Source of the DNA: Staphylotrichum longicolle
Taxonomy: Eukaryota > Ascomycota > Sordariomycetes > Sordariales > Chaetomiaceae
Assembly: GCA_019096155.1 (NCBI GenBank)
Contig: JAHCVI010000005.1
Location: forward strand, 1,808,468 to 1,872,467
Direction of reading: 5' to 3'
DNA length: 64,000 nt
The translations under genes were made by a program, and so were the position numbers. How positions within the stretch are numbered: the stretch's first letter is position 1; every line of letters starts with the position of its first letter. This document shows positions 56,746 through 64,000 of the stretch, in pieces. The notes below the pieces were generated by a model. It was not told the origin of the DNA and ran no database searches. It worked only from the letters and a program-made list of their open reading frames with translations.

Positions 56746-57643
56746 TTATTGCGCCGGTCCTCCACTCTGATGCTCGTCCGACAAGGGAGGAAACTCCTTG
56801 TCGACCACGTCCCCAAAGACGCTGGGCTGTGCCGTGCTCTCGGACGGCGCGTCCTTCTCCCACGGCTTGCGCGGGGCTCGCATCTTGCCGAAGGGTGTGA
56901 CTCCCTATTCCAACGAAAGTCAGTCGGTCAGTCGAGTTGACTTTGGTGTGAGTGATATGGGGCTTTGACTTGTGGAGATGCTACTCACTGGTGGCCGCAC
57001 GACAGTGTCGGGAATCTCTTTGATGCCTGGGATCGGCTTGCCCAGCGTCACGGCCTCGATAAGAGCCTGGAAATTCTCGGGGTACGGGGCGCCGTCGCCC
57101 GTGTTGGTGTGGCTTCCGGCGTCGTCGGCTTTCTTGCTGAGGTCGACCTTGGGGGCGTTGAGCTGCCACGCGGGGATGTTTTGGTTTTGGCTCTGGCCGC
57201 TGGTGGATGCCGAGGCACCGCCGCCCATGCGCTGCTGGATCTCCTCCAGCTTTCCGAGGACGGCGGCATCCGGGGACGAAGACGGGTGAGATGCACTAAA
57301 GGCTTCATACGCGGGGCGGTCGATGTCGGTGTTGAAGCGGGATTTGTACCACCAGATGCGCGCTTGCAGGGTGGTGCTCAGGGCCTTTTGGCGGGTGAAG
57401 CCGTCGGTGGTGTTGTTGACGAGGGACGGGCCCAGGGTCGCCATGAGGCCTTGCTGAGTGGTTGTTAGTGGGGTCGATGCGTGATCATGATCACCAGGTA
57501 GGATGAACAAGCCGAGGATGACTTACAAGGAACGAGCGATCCCTCGCCCACGGGTACGAGTCGAACTTTCGGAAGGCGGCTTCACCATCGCCGGTTTGAG
57601 GAGTCGGGGAGACTCCCGGACCCTGGCTTGTGTTTGCCTCCAT
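56746..57643 (-). CDS. Pex39-like protein with KPWE motif (PTS2 import cofactor)
   Basis: Exons 57643-57527, 57453-56989 and 56904-56746 join in phase 0 and encode about 246 residues. The N-terminal half (DSYPWARDRSFL, then LVNNTTDGFTRQKALSTTL, RIWWYKSRFNT) is a fungal-type extension. The middle has NFQALIEAVTLGKPIPGIKE, a short helix followed by PIPGI. The last exon carries KMRAPRKPWEKD. The pairing of this helix with a [RK]PWE motif is what I recall for Pex39 (yeast Yjr012c, human C6ORF226), a cofactor that helps Pex7 deliver PTS2 cargo to peroxisomes. The motif match is clear; the functional assignment is inference. An alternative is a Pex20-like PTS2 co-receptor fragment, but the size and lack of WxxxF motifs argue against it. 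Confidence 0.7.
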
Positions 57644-58270
57644 TTAGAGATACTGAGGGTAAGAATGCATCCACGGATATGAAGTGATCGCTCGGGATGG
57701 ATGAAGTTGTTGATGGAGCAGTCGTGACTTTGACCGAGGTGGGGGTTGCGCGGGGTGAACGATACAGGTCGGGTCGATTAGGGGAGTGTATTGGTGGCCG
57801 CAGTGTGACCAAACAAGCCCTTTGATGAGAAGAAGGTACGTCTCCAACTGTGTTTACTGAATCTCGTTCTCCCGCAGCGTCTATGCTGCGGCTTCATTCG
57901 GGGACAGCAACTTGCATGTGAGCGCGACGGCAGTGGTGCCGGTACAGTGTATTATTCAGGAAAACACTGTGCAGAACAAGGATAAGACCCCTTTCAACTT
58001 TCCAGCTTGAACTTCAACCTCGACAAACAGATCTTGATTGTATTCTCCTGATTTACACCAGTTAGGTAAGGCGTCCCCAACATCCGATCCGTTTTTGAAA
58101 AGCTCCATGGAGTAACCACAGTACTATAAGGCACACCATGCCCCTGGTACTGTCATTCTTCATCTTAAAACGCATACTTCAAGACGAATATTAGCTAGGA
58201 TGTACCAGCAAGTGTTTCCTCAGGGTTGCAGAAGTTGAAGATTACTCACACACAAATCCAGAGATGGTCC
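57644..58270. other. Intergenic region
   Basis: A 627-bp stretch with the Pex39-like promoter and the 3' flank of the small secreted protein gene. Nothing else was seen. Confidence 0.5.
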
Positions 58271-58471
58271 TTAAAAGCACTCGCCAGTTCCATCATGGTG
58301 GATGGAGCACATTTGGGAGCAGCACTCCGTGTAGCGGTTGGTGCAATCACCACCGGTGGGAATGCAGCGCTTCTCCAGCGGAGCATCAACGGACCCTTTT
58401 GCCGGAGGAGGCATGGCCAGGCCAAGAACGGCGTTGCCGAGAAGAAAGAGAAGAGTGGTCGAGAACTGCAT
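58271..58471 (-). CDS. Small secreted cystine-rich (knottin-like) peptide precursor
   Basis: A single exon of 66 residues. The first ~19 form a clear signal peptide (FSTTLLFLLGNAVLGLA). A short propeptide ends in EKR, a Kex2-type processing site. The mature part would be about 31 residues with six Cys in the order C-x6-C-x5-C-C-x3-C-x8-C, which is the spacing class of inhibitor cystine knots. No frameshift is present. Such peptides in fungi include antimicrobial, protease-inhibitor and host-interaction proteins; the sequence does not tell which. A signal for regulation is not visible. The gene stands alone, with more than 600 bp on either side. Confidence 0.75.
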   Translation of the reverse strand: MQFSTTLLFLLGNAVLGLAMPPPAKGSVDAPLEKRCIPTGGDCTNRYTECCSQMCSIHHDGTGECF

Positions 58472-59753
58472 GTTTGATCTGTTGAGAGTGGATGTTTAGG
58501 TAATGAAGTAATGTTGTGATTTGGGTGCGGATGGTGGGATGGACATTCACACCTTAGAGGAAGAGGAGAGACTGGTGTTTTATAAGGTATCTGAACTGAA
58601 GTTGTGGCTCGGCTTCAGGACCTAGGTTGGTTTCTTCTGCTTGGTTGCATCGCACTTGATCTTCAAAAGATTTCACATGCCCCTGCCCCATCAAGTGGCT
58701 CTTGCTCAGTGTCTGCCTCCTTTGACAATGATCCACCTGTGTCACCTCCTTCTCCTGGCAGGAGATCGGCATTGTATTGTCTACGCCGCGTCTCTGAAGT
58801 GGAATCTGTCACCAAAAGATATTGATCTATTTCATGCAGCACCTCAAATAGAGCATGCATGCCTCAGATTGATGATGGTGGGTTCATCAGCAATCCTTCT
58901 ACCACGTCGGGTCGAATCCTACGCCGTTGCGGGAGAAACATCTCTGACATTTTTGGCTTGCCGAGGAATTAAGTCAATGAGAACCCCAGCTTGGTTCTGA
59001 TCCGTGCCTTCTCAGAGCTTATCCTAAACAATGATTCTGGAGATGTGCTCTCGTCAGATCTTCCGTAACTCTAACTGATGCCCGCGTGTTCTCCCCTCAA
59101 TCAACCACGCTTCAAACAAGCTAGCTTCTGAGTTATGCAACTTCTGGATTATTCCATTTTTGATGACTGCCACCATGGTGGGAATTCCTCTTCGACCTAT
59201 AAGAAAGGTGATTGGTTTCGTGACAAAATAGCTATCATCTAACAATAAGCATGACTTGAAGGTCAAGAAGAAAATTCAAATCTGGATGCAACGGCAGTAT
59301 CGCCTTATAGACCTTATGAAACTGAAATGATGATACTTGAGAGTAACAAAACGTAGATTCATCGACTCCATCCTGATTCCAACTGCCCTTCATACTAAGA
59401 CTCAAGCCAGCAGAACAAAACCTTGCAGAACTCTAAGCCATTCTGCTCCGAATCCTTTGTTTTGGTTTATTGTGCCAGTAATTCTCTACCCTCAAAAATT
59501 CCGAGCCAACAAAGGGCAAGGAGTACTGGTGTCGTTTCTCTAAAGTCTTGCCTTCCAGACTCTTTGTCTCTTCTCCTGCCCAGTGGTTGTCCCAAGGCAC
59601 GGGTTAGGGTCCCGACAGTCAAGCGCCCCAAAAGAGGCTAGGGCCACCGTGTGAACGACCTAAGCCGCACACTGGCGCGGACCTCTTATCCCGAATCCCA
59701 ACTTGACCTGGTCCTCTTGACATTGGAGACGGGACCCATATCTGTCATCAGCA
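58472..59753. other. Intergenic region
   Basis: A 1.28-kb AT-richer stretch than its surroundings, without a recognisable gene. It contains the promoter of the small secreted peptide (minus) and the leader of the phosphatase gene (plus). Confidence 0.5.
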
Positions 59754-61659
59754 ATGCGTCGCGCTGCCATCCACGCCTTCCGCACCAGCTTGCAATGTAC
59801 CGCCCGGGGTCTTCGCTCTAACACGCGCCGGGGCACCATCTCTCCCCTCCTCCTCCCGACAAGCCGGAGAAGCGCCGCCGCGGCAGCAGCCTCGACCCGC
59901 CGATTCCTCAGCACAACCCCACCGGCCCGCAACAACCGCATCCGGGCGGCCGGAGATGCGCCGGCGGTCGAACCGCTCCGCTCTTCAATGTACTTTCGCC
60001 GGGCGTCTGTAGCGCTCGTCTCGGCGCTGGTTGGCTACGGGGCCTACTACTCGTACGGCGGCAACGGCACCGACAGCCTCGTCAAGCGGGCCTACTCCTC
60101 AAGCAGCAGCACGACGACGACAACGACCGACGCCGCGACACAGACCCGCTCGGTGCTCGTCATTGGCGCCAACGAGCTGCGCACCGGCACGTTTGTCGGG
60201 GACGGGCCCATCGAGAAGACGACGGACGGCGGGCGGCGCGTCATCGAGATGCTCGACCCCGAGCAGGCAACGCAGAAACTGCGCAAGAACGAGCAGTCGT
60301 ACTTTGTCAATCGCGGCCAGGGCGTGGTGCGCTATGACTTGGTGCAGCTCCCAAGCAACGACCCCATCGAGGATGACCATGTCGAGAAGATCGTCGAGAT
60401 TCCGGACAAGAGCGAGACCCACGGGAGCCGCGACTGGATGTTCTGGGGCGTGTTTGACGGCCATTCGTGAGTTGCATGCAGCGGCGGTGATTACGGTAGT
60501 TGCAGTAGCTAACAGCCTTGCTTGCAGTGGATGGACGACCTCGGCGAAACTCCGCCAGACGCTGGTCACCTTTGTGGCCCGGGAACTCAACGACACATAC
60601 ACGGCAGCCAGCCTGACGCCACCGCAAGAGGCAATCGACGCCGCCATCAAGAAGGGGTTTCTGAAGTTGGACGACGACATTGTCAACCAGAGCGTGCAGA
60701 AGGTCATGCAGGCCAACAACAAGATTGCGGCAGCCGAGCTGCTCGCGCCAGCCTTGTCCGGGTCCTGCGCGCTGCTCTCCTTCTACGACAGCCGGTCCAA
60801 GCTGTTGCGGGTGGCATGCACGGCGGATTCCCGTGCCGTCTTGGGCCGCCGGTCCGCTTCTGGAAACTGGACCGCCACGCCCCTCTCCGCCGACCAGACC
60901 GGCAGCAACCCCGACGAAGCGGCCCGGCTACGGAAACTCCACCCGGGCGAGCCCGACGTCGTGCGCAACGGGCGCGTTCTCGGAAATCTGGAGCCGACAC
61001 GGGCGTTTGGCGACGCCAGCTACAAGTGGACGCGCGAGATCTCGGAGAAGTTGAGGCAGCGCTTCTTCGCTCGCTCCCCCTCCTCCAGCCTCAAGACGCC
61101 TCCCTACGTGACTGCGGAGCCCGTCATCACCACGACCAAGATCGAGCCCGAGAAGGGCGACTTTGTCGTCATGGCGACTGACGGTCTCTGGGAGATGCTC
61201 ACCAATGAGGAAGTCGTCGGCCTTGTCGGCAAGTGGATCGAGACTCAGCAAGTCGCCCCCGGTGGCGGCGGCTCTACCTCGCAGTTCGACTCGGTCTGGA
61301 CGCGCATCTTTAGGTCGCGCAACAAGGGCGCCGGCCTCCCGGTCGACACGGCGAGCGGCTCAGAGGGCGGCGACGGGCAGAAGACGCCATTCCGCGGGGT
61401 GCGGCAGTGGAGCGATGCGGCCGACGGGTTCGTCGTGCAGGACCCCAACGTCGCGACGCACCTGGTGCGCAACGCGCTCGGCGGCAAGAACCAGGAACAG
61501 GTCTCGGCGCTGCTGACGCTGCCGGCGCCCTTCTCGAGGCGGTACCGCGATGATTTGACCGTGCAGGTCATCTTCTTTGGCAACGGCGAGAGGACGGGCG
61601 AGGTGGTGGTCAATGTGGACGCGACGGCGCCGGAGGAGCCGGTCAAGGCGAAGCTCTAG
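59754..61659 (+). CDS. PTC5: Mitochondrial PP2C protein phosphatase (Ptc5-like, pyruvate dehydrogenase phosphatase type)
   Basis: Exons 59754-60466 and 60528-61659 encode about 614 residues. The N-terminus is a long Arg/Ala/Ser presequence (RRAAIHAFRTSLQCTARG, RFLSTTPPARNN) followed by a membrane-like segment (VALVSALVGYGAYYSYGG). PP2C motifs are present in order: WMFWGVFDGHSG across the intron, GSCALLSFYD, ADSRAVLGRR, LEPTRAFGDASYKW, FVVMATDGLWEML and RRYRDDLTVQVIFF. These Asp and Gly residues bind the two metals. The layout matches yeast Ptc5, which dephosphorylates and activates the E1-alpha subunit of pyruvate dehydrogenase. An insertion of about 60 residues before the last motif (SRNKGAG... 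region) is typical of the fungal group. Confidence 0.9.
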
Positions 61660-62774
61660 GGTGTCTCGGGGCTGTCTACTTGTCTTGTATTCGCTTCGGG
61701 GCTTGGGGGCTCTCTGTGTTTACGTATTTGTCGTCCCGGATGGGGTTCGCAGTTGGGCGCATGGCGGGTTCATATACCAGGAGCAATGGTCATGGTCGCG
61801 GTGACGGATTGCCTTTTTGTCGTTGCTATTCATGCGATATTTCTTTACTTACACTCAGACGCAATTTATTGAGCCACTCAATGCCAAGATAACATGGAGC
61901 TGGGTGGGCATCGCGTATTGGGTCGTTGGCCCCGTATTTCCATCCGGATCGTTGTCTCGGGATCGGTTCTGGTGTTCAGGGGGGCACGGGTTGAGGGACT
62001 GCATGTGCATGTACGACTGACGTGCGGCACGACTGCTCCGCCTGCATGGTTGGCCTGCCTCTGACACAAGCACTGCGCTAAAATGGAAGCATCCACTGAG
62101 CGGAAGGTTTGTTCTGGTGGCAAGAAGACATCAAGCCATCAATTGGAGCGTCAATGGCGCAGACCCCATCGGACAGAGACTGGAGATGGCTGCAAAGGGC
62201 AAAATCATCAGAAATTCCTCGAAAGTGTCCAGGTTCGGGCCTGGAGCCATGCAGCTCAAGCTTGATCGACAGGGCAGCGGCTCTTTGCGACATCCAGTGC
62301 CAAGCATGCGGCCCTGGTTCTAGGCGGCGGCGGGGCTGCGTTGGCGCTGTGTCTTGACGTCACAGGCACTCCGTCAGCGGCCAGGGCCTGCAGCACCAGG
62401 CTTGGACCAATAACTCCCGCCAATTCGTCCCACCATCCCTCCACTCCTCCACTGCCGCTCCTACCCTCCCTCAGCCTCCCTCCCCTCTTGAATGCCGGTA
62501 TCTGTCCGGTCCGATCGACGTTCCACAAGCTCGTGCCCAACTCTTTCAGTTGTTTATTTCCCCGTGATTCTGCCTCTCTTCTTCCCTTTCCATCCCCTTC
62601 TCCGCCGGGCAGTTTGACGATCTCCGGTGGTGCTTACTGAGCTTACTGAGCTTCCTCCTCTGACTGTGGGGTTGGTTGAGCTTGCAGCAGCTTTCCTGCG
62701 CCGATCGATTCCTATTCTCTTTAACCTGCATCCGCTCGACTATCTGAACCCCTTCGTCTCCCGGCACGCTCACC
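61660..62774. other. Intergenic region
   Basis: A 1.1-kb region with the 3' flank of the phosphatase and a CT-rich promoter from about 62420. A short TTACTGAGC duplication occurs near 62633-62652. No gene was recognised. Confidence 0.5.
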
Positions 62775-64000
62775 ATGGTCGTCTTTGACAATCACGAGTA
62801 CCTCACCGAGGAGGAGCGGCGGCTCAAGGAGGACCGCAATCGCACAAAGTACTGGAAGAAATGGGGCTCCTATGTCGCCGAAAGGCAGTGGGCCACCGGT
62901 GCGCTCCTCCTTCAACACTCGAGAAGGAGTCGAATCTGACTAGGCCAATCCAGTGCGAGAGGACTACAGCGAGGATGGCGATGCCTGGAGCCGTAAGTTC
63001 ATCCCCGTCTCGGCTGCCAACAACCCTGCCGCTCACATTGTTGCTCCATAGACTTTCCGCACGACCACGCTCGGTCCCGCGCATACAGATGGGGTGAGGA
63101 TGGCATTGCCGGTGTTTGCGATACACATGGCTTCCAGAACATTGCTTTTGCTTTCTGGAACGAGAAGGAGTATGCCCAACTGCTCCCTGCGACGCTGCTT
63201 GGGCGAGTCCACTGACCCGTCCTTAGTCCGTTTCTCAAGGAGCGCCTGTTTGGCTTGTCCAACCCTCAGGGAAACCACGGTGAGAGTATCAAGGAGGCTC
63301 ATTTTCATCTGGACAACACACCAGTGAGTTTTGTTATGATCTCCCGTCTTGTTGGTCCCCGGCTAACCATGTTGTTCTTTGCAGACGGTATGACTTAGCC
63401 AGCAGCCCACTCTATGGGGCCGCCCGAAGCTTACATGCCACAGCACTCGTACATGAAATACCTCTACAAGTACCCTCAAAAGGCGTTCCCCTACGAAGAT
63501 CTGCTGAAGGAGAATGCGAAGCGGGGAAAGGAGGACAAGGAATACCAGATTCTTGACACTGGCGTCTTCGACGAGGACCGCTACTGGGACATCTTCATTG
63601 AGACCGCCAAAGAAGACGACAACCCGGATGAGCTTCTCTTCCGCGTCACTGCCTGGAACAGAGGCCCCGAGCGCGCTCCGCTCCACATCGTCCCGCATGT
63701 GTGGTTCCGCAACACTTGGTCCTGGGGCAGGGAACCCGCCGAGAATCGGCCCTCCATGGGTGTGCACGATGAGAACCTGATCAAGTCGAAGCACCACTCT
63801 CTCGGGGACCGCTACGTTCTTCTCTCTCCCTCTCCTGGAGTTGGCGCTAGCGGGGAGGATGTCCAGCCCGAGCTGATCTTCACTGAGAATGAGACCAACT
63901 ACGAGCTCCTCTATGGGGGGAAAAATGACACGCAATATGTCAAGGACGCCTTCCACCGCCACATCGTCGACCAGGAGAAGGGCGCCGTGAACCCAGATCA
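62775..64000 (+). CDS. GH63-type glycosidase, N-terminal part (runs off the window)
   Basis: Exons 62775-62898, 62954-62992, 63052-63169, 63227-63323, 63385-63387 and 63444 to beyond 64000. The start has a CACCATGG context. The protein reads EYLTEEERRLKEDRNRTKYW, VREDYSEDGDAWSHFPHDHA, GEDGIAGVCDTHGFQNIAF, PFLKERLFGLSNPQGNHGES, HFHLDNTPTHSYMKYLYKYP, WDIFIETAKEDDNPDELLFR, and PHVWFRNTWSWG. This is the N-terminal part of the cytosolic GH63-like family (mannosyl-oligosaccharide glucosidase relatives), with the catalytic barrel outside the window. No signal peptide is seen, so a cytosolic place is likely. The fifth exon is just ACG, one Thr codon, flanked by good splice sites. Substrate is unknown; related bacterial enzymes act on glucosylglycerate or mannosylglycerate. 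Confidence 0.75.

Noticed and set aside
1..64000. CRISPR arrays, bacterial operons or ribosome-binding sites, rRNA genes, transposons
   Set aside because: No direct-repeat/spacer pattern, no transposase or reverse-transcriptase frames, and spliced genes with fungal signals throughout.

Overview
The window looks like nuclear DNA of a filamentous ascomycete, most likely a sordariomycete. It is GC-rich, with mostly short introns (about 50-120 nt, GT...AG, branch sites of the CTAAC/CTGAC type), single-gene promoters on both strands, CT-rich leaders, and fungal proteins such as Byr4/Bfa1, Get5, mS33 and Hsp60. I do not name a genus. All coordinates and exon joins are my own reading; homology statements are from memory of the families.

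Layout. 1-319: tail of an unidentified gene. 2304-4771: a large charged protein with a C-terminal domain resembling AF4/Ebp1 scaffolds. 6237-23195: a cluster of small Myb/SANT-like DNA-binding genes. These are two tandem minus-strand genes (6237-7445, 8943-10371), a plus-strand gene (12436-13656), the multi-exon locus 14318-16763, a broken copy (18904-19980, minus) and another plus-strand gene (22339-23195). 24481-64000: mostly housekeeping genes: mitochondrial Hsp60, cofilin, Get5-like, Byr4/Bfa1-like, XRCC4-like, aldo-keto reductase, SelO, a PUF protein, mitoribosomal mS33, an RNase III, an ACBD5/Atg37-like protein, a Dabb protein, an unidentified coiled-coil protein, the complex I 75-78 kDa subunit, a Pex39-like protein, a small secreted cystine-rich peptide, a mitochondrial PP2C and the start of a GH63-type glycosidase.

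Most notable. Between 14318 and 16317 lie five separate Myb-like exons. Each has its own ATG and a CT-rich leader, and each ends at a splice donor in the same phase (2) and at the same place in the third helix of the fold. Only one matching downstream exon exists (16427-16684), and it completes the helix for any of the five. The locus reads as an array of alternative first exons joined to one constant tail, which would swap most of a DNA-binding domain while keeping the same C-terminus. This is inferred from sequence and needs transcript evidence.

Second theme. Several conserved genes carry single or double indels or a stop (cofilin, Get5-like, aldo-keto reductase, SelO three times, the Myb copy at 19 kb, perhaps the Hsp60 C-terminus), while neighbours of equal or greater length are intact. 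Sequencing or assembly error is the simplest explanation for the essential genes; real decay is likelier for the Myb copy. Further points are a 3-nt micro-exon in the glycosidase gene, a GC-AG intron in the Dabb gene, and a PUF protein that stops inside its eighth repeat.
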